NCBI RefSeq assembly: GCF_902833045.1
Contig: NZ_CADFDU010000010.1
Location: 124,001-188,000, forward strand
Length of the DNA: 64,000 bases
Source of the DNA: Burkholderia sp. BCC0322
Lineage (GTDB): Bacteria > Pseudomonadota > Gammaproteobacteria > Burkholderiales > Burkholderiaceae
Reading direction: 5' to 3'
Translations under genes and position numbers: made by a program
Part shown: piece after piece, positions 17,788 through 26,608 of the stretch
Layout of the letters: each line of letters begins with the position of its first letter
Numbering within the stretch: position 1 is the first letter of the stretch
Notes under the pieces: generated by a model
The model's database searches: none
The model's input: only the letters and a program-made list of their open reading frames with translations
Told to the model about the DNA's origin: nothing

Positions 17788-17812
17788 TTTCAATACCTGG
17801 CAGGTATTGAAA
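17788..17812. promoter_or_regulatory. LysR-type (BenM/CatM-like) operator dyad
   Basis: A perfect 25-base dyad with 11-base arms TTTCAATACCT / AGGTATTGAAA around GGC. It contains ATAC-N7-GTAT (17793-17807), the consensus known for BenM/CatM/CatR regulators. Its centre (17800) is about 66 bases upstream of the inferred catB start point, the usual LysR recognition-site position. A further ATAC half-site is at 17771-17774, nearer the promoter, as expected for an activation site. Confidence 0.75.
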
Positions 17813-18239
17813 CTACGGGCTATCTCGGTGATTTCTGGATGCGCCATACCCTCAATGACAGACAGAACGGTCCGGAAGCCGTGCTGGATCAGGGGAAAGC
17901 GGGCGCTCGGGACACGGGGTGGCGAACGCAGGAACGATGCCGGCCGTCGCGCCGACCACGGCATCAAAGAGCGACTTCACTGGACCGCATCAGGGTTTTC
18001 CTGATGGGTCGCAAGGGTTTCGGGCCGGTGGTTCGAATGCCGGCACCGGTGCATCGGCTCGCGAACGTTGCGATAGCGACGCGACAGGCCGCGACCATTT
18101 TGATTGCCGACGAAATGGCGACCGATCCGACAACGCAGGTACTGACCGCGGCCGGGTACGACGACGGCGTGGTCCCGGCAGCCGCAATCGATCGCATCCG
18201 GTCGAGATCGACTCGCCGAGCGTCCTGGCAGATTACGCG
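17813..18239. other. Region upstream of catB without a recognisable gene
   Basis: About 430 bases between the operator dyad and the amidase gene. In many bacteria catR is transcribed divergently from this place. I searched both strands for a LysR N-terminus (a LRYFVAVAE-type helix-turn-helix start) and found none, intact or decayed. Several short frames exist but none shows a family pattern. Confidence 0.55.
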
Positions 18240-19712
18240 TCACGACGCGCCGTCGCTGCCCGGGTAGCCGGCCAGCCGCCCCGCCTCCCCGTACCCGTCG
18301 TCCGGAGCCGGCAACCGCCCGAGCACGCGCTCGACCTCCAGCGCGACCGCGATGAGTTCGCGATCGGTGCCGGCCGCCCCATCCAGTGCGAGACCTACCG
18401 GCAGCCCGGCCGCCGTCAGGCCGGCCGGGACGGTCATGCCCGGTACGCCGGCATTGCTGCCCGGCTCGGTATTCCGGATGTAGGTCGAGAATACCGAAAC
18501 GGTTTCGCCGTTGAGGATCATCGCGTCGCCCGACGGAATCGGGCAGGCGGCGGCGATCGTGGTCGGAAAGACCAGCGCATCCGCCCCGCTGTCGGCGAGG
18601 CACTGCCGATACGCGGCACGCGATCGCGTCCGGCGGTCGAGCGCGGTGCGATAGGCCGCTTCGCCAATACCGTCCGGGCCGGTGATATGACGGGCAATCT
18701 TCGCGACGTCCGGGCTTCCGACGTTCGCGACGATATCGTCGACCGACAGGTCGTAGCCGTTCTCGACCAGGTACGCGTGCATCGACGAACGGAATTCATA
18801 CATCGCGATGACGGCCGGTTCATCGTCGAAGAACCCCGGATAGTCGTTCAGGTCGAGGTCGACGCACTCGAATCCCGCCTGCGCCAGCTTCGCCACCGCG
18901 GCATTCGCCACCGCGTCGACATCCGGCGCGAGGCCGCGCCAGAACGTCGTGCGCGGGACTGCCAGGCGCACCGGGCGCGTCGCGCTGCGCGTCGGCATCG
19001 ACGTCGGCGTGCCGGTGCCCGACAGAATCGCGTCGAGCAGCGCGATGTCCTCGACCGACCGCGCGATCGGCCCGACGGTGTCGCGCGTGCGCGAAATCGG
19101 CGCCACGCCAGCCGACGGGTAGCGCCCCACGGTCGGACGAAGGCCGACGGCGCCGCACAGCGCCGCCGGAATCCGCACCGAGCCGCCGGTGTCCGTCCCG
19201 AGTGCGGCAGGCACCACGCCCGCGCCGACCAGTGCGCCCGAGCCGCTGCTGCTGCCGCCCGGGATCCGGTTGAAGTCGTATGGGTTGCGTACCACGCCCG
19301 TCACGCGGTTGTTGCCCGATACGCCCAAGGCCAGCTCGTGCAGGTTCGCCTTGCCCGCGATCAGCGCCCCGTGCGCCAGCAGCCGCGCGACGACCGGCGC
19401 GTGCTGCGGCGGCACGCGGTTGTGCAGCGCCAGCGTGCCGTTGCCGGTCGGCAGGCAGGCGGTGTCGATGTTGTCCTTGATCGCGATCGGCAAGCCCAGC
19501 AGCACGGGCGGGGCGGCCGACGTCGCGAGGTCGCGGTCGCAGCGGGCGGCTTCGGCGAGCAGCCGCGCGTCGTCGACGCAGGTAAAGCCGTTCAGGTAGC
19601 GCCAGCGTGCGTGCCGCTCGATCAAGGCGTACGCGTATTCGACACAGGAAAAATCCCGGCGCAGGATCGCGTTGCGGGTTTCGGTGAGCGTCAGGGTTCC
19701 CAGGGTGGGCAT
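18240..19712 (-). CDS. Amidase-signature hydrolase
   Basis: Amidase of 490 residues with the Ser-cisSer-Lys triad: Lys in LPIAIKDN, the Gly/Ser-rich GGSSSGSGA with the cis-Ser, and the nucleophile Ser in GTDTGGSVRIP. The general look, including the QHAPVVARLL and KANLHELALG parts, resembles mandelamide and indoleacetamide hydrolases, but the substrate cannot be fixed from sequence. A LuxR-type regulator lies 102 bases upstream on the same strand and may control it. Being next to ben/cat, an aromatic amide feeding that pathway is conceivable. Confidence 0.85.
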   Translation of the reverse strand: MPTLGTLTLTETRNAILRRDFSCVEYAYALIERHARWRYLNGFTCVDDARLLAEAARCDRDLATSAAPPVLLGLPIAIKDNIDTACLPTGNGTLALHNRVPPQHAPVVARLLAHGALIAGKANLHELALGVSGNNRVTGVVRNPYDFNRIPGGSSSGSGALVGAGVVPAALGTDTGGSVRIPAALCGAVGLRPTVGRYPSAGVAPISRTRDTVGPIARSVEDIALLDAILSGTGTPTSMPTRSATRPVRLAVPRTTFWRGLAPDVDAVANAAVAKLAQAGFECVDLDLNDYPGFFDDEPAVIAMYEFRSSMHAYLVENGYDLSVDDIVANVGSPDVAKIARHITGPDGIGEAAYRTALDRRTRSRAAYRQCLADSGADALVFPTTIAAACPIPSGDAMILNGETVSVFSTYIRNTEPGSNAGVPGMTVPAGLTAAGLPVGLALDGAAGTDRELIAVALEVERVLGRLPAPDDGYGEAGRLAGYPGSDGAS

Positions 19713-19814
19713 CGTCGTCGTTCCTCGTCACGGGGGATCGACACACGGTAGGGCGCGCCGATTTTGACGCCCATCATCACAATCGATGACCCCGGCCGAC
19801 GGCCGCGCGGCCCG

Positions 19815-20528
19815 TCACGCCAGCGCGGCCGCCAGGCTCGCGCGGTTGGCGACGCCTTTCTTCGCCATCACGCGCCGCAGATGCGTGCGAACCGTCGACA
19901 GCCCGATGCCGAGCGTGCGCGCGACGTCCTTGTCGGTATAGCCGGCGGCGACGAGCCGTGCGACGTCGCTCTCGCGCTCGGTCAGCCCCGCGCACGCATG
20001 GCGCCGGCGCAGCAGCGCGCGCCGGAAAAACGGCTCGATGCCGTTCAGCAGCAGCTTGTCGCGCTCGGTGAAATCGGGCCGCCCCTGCGCCCGCCAGATC
20101 CGCAGGTCGCCCACGTGGGTCGCGCCGTCGAATGCGTAGACGTTGATGCCATGGTGCATGCCGTCGCGGCACAGGAAATCGTTGTAGAACTCGGTCTGCT
20201 CCAGCTCGCGCCGGCTCACCACCTCGTCGACGCAGGTCGCCACGCGGCGCGCGCACAGTTGCGACGTGACCGGATCGATATGCTGGAACCACGCTTCGTA
20301 CCGGGCGATCTGCAACGGATCGACGTTGTACGCGAACCCGTTGCGCCACAGGCCGGTTCGTTCGTCGCAGTCGAACGACGCGGCGAAATCGGCGCGGAGC
20401 AGTTGCGTGATCGCGGGCAGCACGACCGTTCTCACATCGACGACCGGCCCCAGCGCTTCCAGGCGGGCGACGATGTCGCCGAACAGCCGGAGTTCCTCCG
20501 GTGTGATATCGGACGCGGAAAGGTTCAT
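19815..20528 (-). CDS. LuxR-type regulator
   Basis: Regulator of 237 residues with the FixJ/LuxR helix-turn-helix at the C-terminus: LTERESDVARLVAAGYTDKDVARTLGI in pieces, then STVRTHLRRVMAKKG. The N-terminal 160 residues form a PAS/GAF-like sensor region (ARYEAWFQHIDP, DLRIWRAQG) without the conserved autoinducer-binding Trp/Tyr pattern that I could confirm. It is probably not a quorum-sensing receptor. The ATG at 20528 follows GAGGAACC; an ATG at 20636 would add 36 residues. Likely acts on the amidase gene. Confidence 0.8.
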   Translation of the reverse strand: MNLSASDITPEELRLFGDIVARLEALGPVVDVRTVVLPAITQLLRADFAASFDCDERTGLWRNGFAYNVDPLQIARYEAWFQHIDPVTSQLCARRVATCVDEVVSRRELEQTEFYNDFLCRDGMHHGINVYAFDGATHVGDLRIWRAQGRPDFTERDKLLLNGIEPFFRRALLRRRHACAGLTERESDVARLVAAGYTDKDVARTLGIGLSTVRTHLRRVMAKKGVANRASLAAALA

Positions 20529-20834
20529 GACGGGCGGTTCCTCGGTAAGCCGGTGGAGAACACCTGCATCGCGCGCTTCGACGGGCGCTGTCGCGACGAA
20601 GGCTCGAACGGGCGCGGGTTCGTCACGATGCGCCATGTTACTCGGCTGATCGATGCGGCGCGTATCTCGCGTCGAACCCGACCGCGAGCGGGCTCATGCT
20701 TCGCACGGCCCGCCGACACCCGGGCAGTTCCCCCCGGCGCACGACGCGAGGCAGCCGGTTTTCCGGGAAGAACAACGGCCGGCCAACTCCGGCACGGCGG
20801 GCCGCAGCGTCATCGCGCAGACGTGAAGGCCCGC

Positions 20835-21272
20835 TCAGCGGCCGGCAGCCGCCATCGACGCCTGCCATTGCGCGGCCACGCCGGCGTAATCCCTGACCTT
20901 GAAAGCCGAGCCGTCCTGGACGTGGACCCAGCCAAGCGTGCGCTCGGCGAGCGGCTTGTCGAGGTCGTCCGGCGCGATCTTGACGATCGCCTGCGCACGT
21001 ATGTGAACGAGACCGTCCGGATAGTCGGACGACGGGTTCGCCAGCGTCACCGTCACGCACGGCCCGAGATCCTGCAGCAGTCGAGCGGGCGGCGGATTGT
21101 CGGCCATCAGCAACGAACCGCCCTTCACGCGGTCGTCCACGCGTATGGCCGTGCCGCCCGGCCGCCGCTGCGCAGCGGTCGGTTGCGACATCCACAGCAC
21201 GTGATCCGGGTTGAGAAAGACCACATCGGGGTCGCCCATCGCGTCGCGGGTTTCAATCCGGGGTATCGGCAT
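20835..21272 (-). CDS. Hypothetical protein (145 aa)
   Basis: Soluble protein of 145 residues starting PIPRIETRDAMGDPDVVFLN with GGAG 7 bases before the ATG. It has beta-rich patches (DVVFLNPDHVLWM, CVTVTLANPSSDYPDGLVHI, ERTLGWVHVQDG) and ends AAQWQASMAAAGR. I recognise no family. It lies alone between the LuxR-type and LysR-type genes, with 306 gene-free bases towards the former. Confidence 0.5.
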   Translation of the reverse strand: MPIPRIETRDAMGDPDVVFLNPDHVLWMSQPTAAQRRPGGTAIRVDDRVKGGSLLMADNPPPARLLQDLGPCVTVTLANPSSDYPDGLVHIRAQAIVKIAPDDLDKPLAERTLGWVHVQDGSAFKVRDYAGVAAQWQASMAAAGR

Positions 21273-21494
21273 ACACAGTCTCCAGTCGAATATCGGGCAC
21301 CGAATGCGGGTGCGTCGGCAACATGATGATGCCGCAATATGTCGCCTTGCCCCGCGTCTTGCGGCGAATGGCGCGACCACCCCTGGCCGGATGGCCGGGC
21401 GCTGCGCACGTTGCTGCCGCGCCATGCGCCGATGCCGTCGAGCGCTGGGTGGACGCCGCTTCGCGCCCACGCGATCGGCGGCCGCGTAGCCCGA

Positions 21495-22397
21495 CTACCC
21501 TCGCCACGTTGCGTCGGCGAGCTTCGCCACCAGTTCGTCGTACACAACCCGGATGCGCCGGGGCATCGGCCCGCGTCGCGGCCGATAGACGTGCAACTTC
21601 CATGGCTCGGGCTCGAGGCCCGGCAGCAGCCGCACGAGGCGGCCCCGGTCGACGTACGGCCGGACGAGATACTCCGAGCACTGGCCCAGCCCCACGCCCG
21701 CGCACACGGCCTCGATCTCCACCTCGGTATCGTCCGTCAGGTAGGCCGGCGACGACGGGACGAACTGGTGTTCCCCCCGAAACATCCACGGCCACGCCCG
21801 TCCGCTCGCGCGATCGATCAGGCACGTCACCGGCATCGATTCGAGTTCCTTGCGGTTCCTGGGCTCACCCAGCCGCCGGATCAGCGACGGCGCGCCGACG
21901 ATCCACATCGGCAACGGCCCGACCATGCGCGCGACGAAGCGGTTGTCGCCGATCGCCCCGACCCGCACGCCGATGTCGATCTGTTCGTCGACCACCGGCG
22001 ACGGCACGTCCGACAGCCGCAGGTCGGGCACGAGGCCCGGATACCGCTGCATCAGATCGCCCAGGATCGGCTGGACGTAACGACGCCCCATGCCCGACGG
22101 CGCCGTGATCCTGACGACGCCCACCGGCTCGTCGGCCTGGCCGGTCGCGGGCCCGAACAGCCCGTCGACGGCAGCCAGCGCCGTCTGCGCGTCACGCGCG
22201 AACGCCTGCCCGAACGCGGTGATCCGGATACTCCGGGTCGTCCGGTGAAACAGCGTTTCGCCGAGCATCTCTTCCAGTTCGCGTACTGCGCGCGTCACGA
22301 CCTGCGGCGATACGCCGAGACGCGCCGCCGCCTCGCGGAACGTTGGCGCCGCGGCGGCGGCGGAGAAGATCTTGAGGATGTCGAGTCGGTTGAGCAT
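21495..22397 (-). CDS. LysR-family regulator
   Basis: LysR regulator of 300 residues. The winged helix at the N-terminus reads LKIFSAAAAAPTFREAAARL, then VSPQVVTRAVRELE; it is followed by the effector domain with VRITAPSGMGRRYVQPIL and the later PGLEPEPWKLHVYRPRR, like the CrgA/AaeR branch. A strong AGGAGGG precedes the ATG. It is divergent from the SDR gene 185 bases away, which it probably regulates. It is unlikely to be the missing cat regulator, given the subfamily and distance. Confidence 0.88.
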   Translation of the reverse strand: MLNRLDILKIFSAAAAAPTFREAAARLGVSPQVVTRAVRELEEMLGETLFHRTTRSIRITAFGQAFARDAQTALAAVDGLFGPATGQADEPVGVVRITAPSGMGRRYVQPILGDLMQRYPGLVPDLRLSDVPSPVVDEQIDIGVRVGAIGDNRFVARMVGPLPMWIVGAPSLIRRLGEPRNRKELESMPVTCLIDRASGRAWPWMFRGEHQFVPSSPAYLTDDTEVEIEAVCAGVGLGQCSEYLVRPYVDRGRLVRLLPGLEPEPWKLHVYRPRRGPMPRRIRVVYDELVAKLADATWRG

Positions 22398-22444
22398 GGA
22401 GAACCCTCCTGGCACGCGCATGTGGCTGTGCCCGTTCATTCCAC

Positions 22445-22478
22445 AAATGGGAATTCTGAATGCGCCATTGTTCCATTT
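22445..22478. promoter_or_regulatory. Candidate LysR operator between divergent genes
   Basis: AAATGG (22445-22450) and CCATTT (22473-22478) form a spaced inverted repeat within an AT-rich stretch in the LysR/SDR divergent promoter. The place fits a LysR binding region; the spacing is wider than the usual 15-base T-N11-A site. Confidence 0.35.
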
Positions 22479-22582
22479 TTTTATGCCCGACGAGCGACCA
22501 CAATGCCTATCAAGCGTGCATCGCAACCGCTTCAACTCAGCCGCATGCGCCGCTTTCATCCCTCACTCTGGAGCATCTCATC

Positions 22583-23359
22583 ATGAACGCAAGCACGAAA
22601 CCGGCCCCACTCGACGGCCGCTTCGCACTGGTAACGGGCGCCAGCTCCGGCATCGGCCGTGCATCCGCGATCGAACTCGCGCGGCGCGGCGCAAAGGTCG
22701 TCGTCTCCGCACGGCGCAAGCCCGAGCTCGACCAACTGGTCGACGCAATCATGACCGCCGGCGGCGACGCCAGGGCGTTCGCCGCGGACGTCGCGAACGA
22801 AGACGATCTGCGCAAGCTGTTCGATTTCACGGTATCGGCCTACGGACGCCTCGACATCGCGTTCAACAATGCCGGCACGGAAGGTGTGTTCGCGCCGCTG
22901 CTCGAACAGGATGCCGAACGGTTCGACATGGTGTTCGAGCCGAACGTGCGCGGTGTATTCAACTCGATGAAGTACGCCGCTGAAATCATGCTGCGCCAGG
23001 GTTCGGGCAGCATCATCAACAACGCGTCGATGGGCGGGCTGATCGGCTTCGAGAATGCGTCGGTCTATATCGCGAGCAAGCACGCGGTGATCGGGATGAC
23101 GAAGACCGCTTCGATCGAATGGTTCAAGCGAGGCGTGCGCGTGAACGCACTGTGCCCGGGGTTGATCGAAACGCCGTTCCATCATCGCGGCATCTGGCCG
23201 TCGCAAGACGCGCAACTGGCCTTTGCCGCATCGACACCGGCAGGACGCTGGGGCTCCGCCGAGGAGATGGCGACGATCGTCGCGTTCCTCGCGTCGGACG
23301 ATTCCAGCTATGTGTCAGGGCATGCGCTCGTGGCCGACGGCGGTTACTCGGTTGCATGA
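22583..23359 (+). CDS. Short-chain dehydrogenase/reductase
   Basis: Classical SDR of 258 residues: TGASSGIG cofactor loop (about residues 19-26), NNAG, the catalytic Ser in IINNAS and YIASK. The residue pattern SARRKPELD after beta-2 suggests NADP rather than NAD preference. The C-terminus ends with SGHALVADGGYSV, typical of FabG-like enzymes acting on secondary alcohols or ketones. Divergent LysR gene next door suggests induction by the substrate. Substrate unknown. Confidence 0.88.
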   Translation: MNASTKPAPLDGRFALVTGASSGIGRASAIELARRGAKVVVSARRKPELDQLVDAIMTAGGDARAFAADVANEDDLRKLFDFTVSAYGRLDIAFNNAGTEGVFAPLLEQDAERFDMVFEPNVRGVFNSMKYAAEIMLRQGSGSIINNASMGGLIGFENASVYIASKHAVIGMTKTASIEWFKRGVRVNALCPGLIETPFHHRGIWPSQDAQLAFAASTPAGRWGSAEEMATIVAFLASDDSSYVSGHALVADGGYSVA

Positions 23360-23433
23360 CCGGCGACGCGCGAGGCCGGGCCGTGGCCGCCTGCGCCACA
23401 TGCACCATGCCGCACGCCGCAACCCGGCGTCGG

Positions 23434-24618
23434 CTACGCCACCGCCTGCCTCGCATGCAGCCGCAACGCGAGCCACGCGATCCCGACCGCGACCGCGCCG
23501 ACCACGCCGCCGAACGTGCCGACCCACGCCAGCCCGAAGTCGCTGGCGATATGGTTGCCGATCAGCGCGCCGGCGCCGATGCCGACGTTGTACAGCCCGG
23601 AGAAGATCGACACCGCGAGGTCGGTTCCCTCCGGCGCCAGCTTCAGCACCCACGCCTGCATCGCCAGCCCGAAGCAGACGATCGCCCCGCCCCAGACCAG
23701 CGTATGCACGGACAGCGTGACGATATTGAGCGCGCACGGAAACAGGATCAGCAGGCATCCCGCCAGCGCGACGATCGACCCGAGCAGGAAATCGTCCGGC
23801 CGGTGCGGATAGATGCGGTTGAAGCAGATCGCGGCCGGTATGCCGGCGATGCCGAACAGGATCAGCACATACGTGATCCGGCTGCTGCTCGCATGGTTGA
23901 CGCGCTGGACGAACGGCTCGATGTACGTGTACGACGTGAAATGCGCGGACACGACGAGCACGGTGATCGCGTACAGCGCCACCAGCGCGGGCTTGCGCAG
24001 GAACACGCCGATGCTGCCGAGCGACCCCGCGCCCTGGCTCGGCAATACCGGCAGCGTCGCGCGCAGCAGCAGCAACGCGACGCCCGCCGCGCCGGCGATG
24101 ATCAGGAACGTGACCCTCCAGCCGAACGTCTCGCCGACCACGCGCCCGAGCGGAATGCCGGCCACCATCGCGATCGCCGTGCCCATCGCCAGCAGGCTGA
24201 GCGCGCGGCTTTTCCGGTCGCTCGGCGCGAGCCGCACGGCCAGCGGCACGGAAATCGACCAGAACACCGCGTGCGCGCACGCGATGCCCAGCCGGCCGAC
24301 CATCAGCACCGCGAAATTCCACGCGACGCCGGTCACCACATGACTGCCGATGAACACCAGCAACGCCCCCATCAGCAGCTTGCGGCGCTCGACATGGCGC
24401 GTGGCCAGCGTCAACGGCAGCGACACGACGGCCACGGCCCACGCGTAGATCGTCAGCATCAGGCCGACGTCGGTCGGCTGCATGTGCAGGCTGTCGCCGA
24501 TCGCGCTGAGCAGCGCGACGGGCACGAATTCGGTGGTATTGAAGATGAAGGCGGTGAGTGCCAGGGTCAGTACACCCCACCACGAGTGCTTGGAACTGAC
24601 GGCGTCCGGTGTGGCCAT
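23434..24618 (-). CDS. MFS efflux transporter (SotB/AraJ-like)
   Basis: Major-facilitator protein of 394 residues with 12 predicted helices. The first helix has TEFVPVALLSAIGDSL, the signature of the drug:H+ antiporter-1 sugar efflux branch (SotB, YdhP, AraJ). The loop 2-3 motif reads RHVERRKLLMG. It probably exports sugars or small drugs. The ATG at 24618 puts the first helix at residue 15. It is convergent with the SDR and divergent from the HAD phosphatase gene. Confidence 0.85.
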   Translation of the reverse strand: MATPDAVSSKHSWWGVLTLALTAFIFNTTEFVPVALLSAIGDSLHMQPTDVGLMLTIYAWAVAVVSLPLTLATRHVERRKLLMGALLVFIGSHVVTGVAWNFAVLMVGRLGIACAHAVFWSISVPLAVRLAPSDRKSRALSLLAMGTAIAMVAGIPLGRVVGETFGWRVTFLIIAGAAGVALLLLRATLPVLPSQGAGSLGSIGVFLRKPALVALYAITVLVVSAHFTSYTYIEPFVQRVNHASSSRITYVLILFGIAGIPAAICFNRIYPHRPDDFLLGSIVALAGCLLILFPCALNIVTLSVHTLVWGGAIVCFGLAMQAWVLKLAPEGTDLAVSIFSGLYNVGIGAGALIGNHIASDFGLAWVGTFGGVVGAVAVGIAWLALRLHARQAVA

Positions 24619-24832
24619 GCCTGGAATCGACGAGACGAGGGTTGGGGGCGCGCGGCGCGGAGAACCCGGCCCGGCGATCGTTGCGATTGTACCAGCGGCG
24701 CATGACACGGCGCGGCGCGAGGTGGTGCGGGTTGGCCGCGGGACATGGTCATGACATGGCCGGGCGCCGATAATGTGCGGACACGCTTCCCGCGACCCGT
24801 TCGCCCGAACCCTTTCGAGCCAGGAGATTCCC

Positions 24833-25507
24833 ATGCGCATTGAAACGTCTTTTCTGTTCGATCTCGACGGCACGCTCGTCGACAGCGTCTATCAACACGT
24901 GCTCGCGTGGAAGGAAGCGCTCGATGCCGAAGGCATCGAACTGTCGGTGTGGCGCATCCACCGCAAGATCGGCATGAGCGGCGGCCTGTTCCTGAACCAG
25001 CTGCTGCGCGAGACGTCGGGCGATCTCGACGCCGAGCGCGTCGAGCGGCTCGCGCGGCTGCATGCGGCCGCCTATCAGCGGCTGCGCGCGCAGGTGCGGC
25101 CGCTGCCGGGTGCCCGCGAACTGCTGGCCGCGCTGTCGTCGGCGGGCATTCGCTGGGCGATCGCGACCAGCGGGCGGATGGAAACGGCCGCCATCAATCT
25201 CGCGGCGCTCGGCGTCGATCCGGCGAAGAGCGTCGTGGTCACGCGCGACCAGGTCAAGTATGCGAAGCCGGACCCCGACCTGTTCCTGACCGCCGCCGCG
25301 CAATTGAACGTGCCGATCGAACATACGGTCGTGGTCGGCGACAGCATCTGGGACATGCTCGCCGCTGCCCGCTGCCGCTCGCTCGGCGTCGGGCTGCTGT
25401 CGGGCGGATACGGCAGCGACGAACTCGAACGCGCGGGCGCGCTGCGCGTGTACGACGATCCGGCCGATCTGCTGTGGCATCTCGACGAGATTGCGGCGCG
25501 GCCCTGA
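24833..25507 (+). CDS. HAD-superfamily hydrolase
   Basis: Phosphatase of 224 residues: motif I DLDGTLVDS with nucleophile Asp10 and Asp12, motif II IATSG, the Lys in KYAKPDPDLF and motif IV VGDSIWDMLAA. The four-helix cap between motifs I and II places it near phosphoglycolate phosphatase and beta-phosphoglucomutase. The true substrate is unknown; a sugar phosphate would fit the carbohydrate operon downstream, but that is inference. A good CAGGAG lies before the ATG. Confidence 0.85.
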   Translation: MRIETSFLFDLDGTLVDSVYQHVLAWKEALDAEGIELSVWRIHRKIGMSGGLFLNQLLRETSGDLDAERVERLARLHAAAYQRLRAQVRPLPGARELLAALSSAGIRWAIATSGRMETAAINLAALGVDPAKSVVVTRDQVKYAKPDPDLFLTAAAQLNVPIEHTVVVGDSIWDMLAAARCRSLGVGLLSGGYGSDELERAGALRVYDDPADLLWHLDEIAARP

Positions 25508-25613
25508 CACGTCAGCTTCGCCGGCGGCGCCAGCGCCGGATCGCCGTCGGTTTCGTCAGGCCGCGAACGACCGGCCATGCCCCTGCCGTACCGGCGCGCG
25601 GCGGCCGCGCGGC

Positions 25614-25856
25614 TCAATCGTCATCGATGTGCTTGTCGACCAGATAGCGGCCGCGCGCGACGCCCGCGCGCAGCGCTTCGCTCTCGGTCTTCCAGTCGGA
25701 GCCGTCGGCCGCCGGCACGAGCAGCTCGCGGCGCTCGTCGCCGACATACACCTGCACCTCGTCGCGCCACGTGCCGCTGTCGTTGCGCCGCGCCCACACG
25801 CGTATCTCATGCCCGCGATACGGGTCGCGGATCTGGGCATCCTGTCGATTTTGCAC
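25614..25856 (-). CDS. Small conserved-type protein, sigma-54 controlled
   Basis: Protein of 80 residues starting from GTG with an ideal AGGAGG 5 bases before it. It reads DPYRGHEIRVWARRN, then GTWRDEVQVYVG and SDWKTESEALRAGVARGRYLVD. It is clearly related to the 72-residue protein at 56424-56642 (HEIRV, RN-x-x-G-x-W, W-x-T-x-x-EAL-x-x-G-x-x-x-GR). The fold looks like a small beta-sheet plus helix. Function unknown. A sigma-54 element at 25937-25950 faces it. Confidence 0.7.
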   Translation of the reverse strand: MQNRQDAQIRDPYRGHEIRVWARRNDSGTWRDEVQVYVGDERRELLVPAADGSDWKTESEALRAGVARGRYLVDKHIDDD

Positions 25857-25936
25857 GGCGGCCTCCTGTGCCTGTCTGCGCTGACGAGGCAAAAAATGCG
25901 CGCCGCGTGATCGCCGCGCGCCCGTCGGCCCGGTGC

Positions 25937-25950
25937 GCATGCGCCGTGCC
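25937..25950 (-). promoter_or_regulatory. Sigma-54 promoter P1
   Basis: On the minus strand GGCACG-GCGC-ATGC: perfect -24 element, GG-N10-GC spacing, one mismatch in the -12 TTGC. Inferred start near 25925, about 70 bases before the GTG of the 80-residue gene. Divergent from P2, 15 bases away. Confidence 0.55.
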
Positions 25951-25965
25951 CGGTACCCGCCAGCC

Positions 25966-25979
25966 GGCATGCCGCTTGC
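25966..25979 (+). promoter_or_regulatory. Sigma-54 promoter P2
   Basis: GGCATG-CCGC-TTGC with GG-N10-GC spacing; one mismatch in the -24 box, perfect -12 box. It faces the gene at 26125, leaving a leader of about 135 bases. Confidence 0.55.
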
Positions 25980-26124
25980 GCGACGATTGCGCGTCGAACC
26001 GCCGCCGGCACGCGCCGCGAGCCGGCGAAGCGGTTCACGACCCTGCGGCCGGACGACGATCGGCGCACCGGCGCCTTCCCGGCTCGCGGATCGAACGTCC
26101 CGCCCCCTCGCCAAGGAGCTTCGT

Positions 26125-26466
26125 GTGAATCAAACGACCGATCTGCTCTCCTATCTCGTGACGAACCAGCTGGCCGCGCGCATGCGTTCCGGCGCATGGC
26201 CGACGACCGATCAGGTCGTCGATGCGCAGCGCGCCTGGCTCGCGTGCCATCACGCCGAATGTGGATGGCTTGCGCGGGTCAGGATCGCGGACGCGTCCGC
26301 GACGATCGCGCAAGGGATCTACGACATCGCGGTCGCGAACCACGATCCCGACAGCGGCAAGCACGAGCGGCTCGACGCCGATGCGCCGGAACTGCGCGCG
26401 CTGCGCGAACGCTGCGATGCGCTGTTGCGGCGCATCGACGACGACCGTGACATCGGCCCGCGATGA
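26125..26466 (+). CDS. Hypothetical protein upstream of the glgE operon
   Basis: Protein of 113 residues from a GTG preceded by AAGGAG. It is soluble and helical: TDLLSYLVTNQLAARMRSG, AQRAWLACHHAECGWLARVR with two Cys/His-rich turns, and a charged end. I do not recognise a family. It lies 142 bases before glgE, on the same strand and with its own sigma-54 element, so it may be made under the same conditions as the glucan enzymes. Confidence 0.6.
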   Translation: MNQTTDLLSYLVTNQLAARMRSGAWPTTDQVVDAQRAWLACHHAECGWLARVRIADASATIAQGIYDIAVANHDPDSGKHERLDADAPELRALRERCDALLRRIDDDRDIGPR

Positions 26467-26552
26467 CCGCGCGATACCCGATCGTGTAAAAACGACAGTC
26501 CCTTGTCATCGGCATCCCGCGCAGGCCCCGCCGCACGGGAAACCACCCGGCA

Positions 26553-26566
26553 GGCACGTGCGTTGC
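26553..26566 (+). promoter_or_regulatory. Sigma-54 promoter P3 of the glgE operon
   Basis: GGCACG-TGCG-TTGC: all ten consensus positions of the -24/-12 boxes match and GG-N10-GC spacing is exact. Start of transcription near 26578, about 31 bases before glgE. A dyad GACA-N6-TGTC (26494-26507) lies about 78 bases upstream of the inferred start, a position suited to an enhancer-binding protein. Confidence 0.75.
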
Positions 26567-26608
26567 GGCGAACCGGCGTCACCGACCGCCGCCCCTACGC
26601 CCCGCGCC

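Noticed and set aside
17813-18239. A divergent catR gene or its remains upstream of catB
   Set aside because: No LysR helix-turn-helix pattern in any frame; only short frames without family features.
21495-22397. This LysR gene as the regulator of ben/cat
   Set aside because: It is divergent from an SDR gene, about 4 kb from catB, and its effector domain looks like the CrgA/AaeR branch rather than CatR/BenM.
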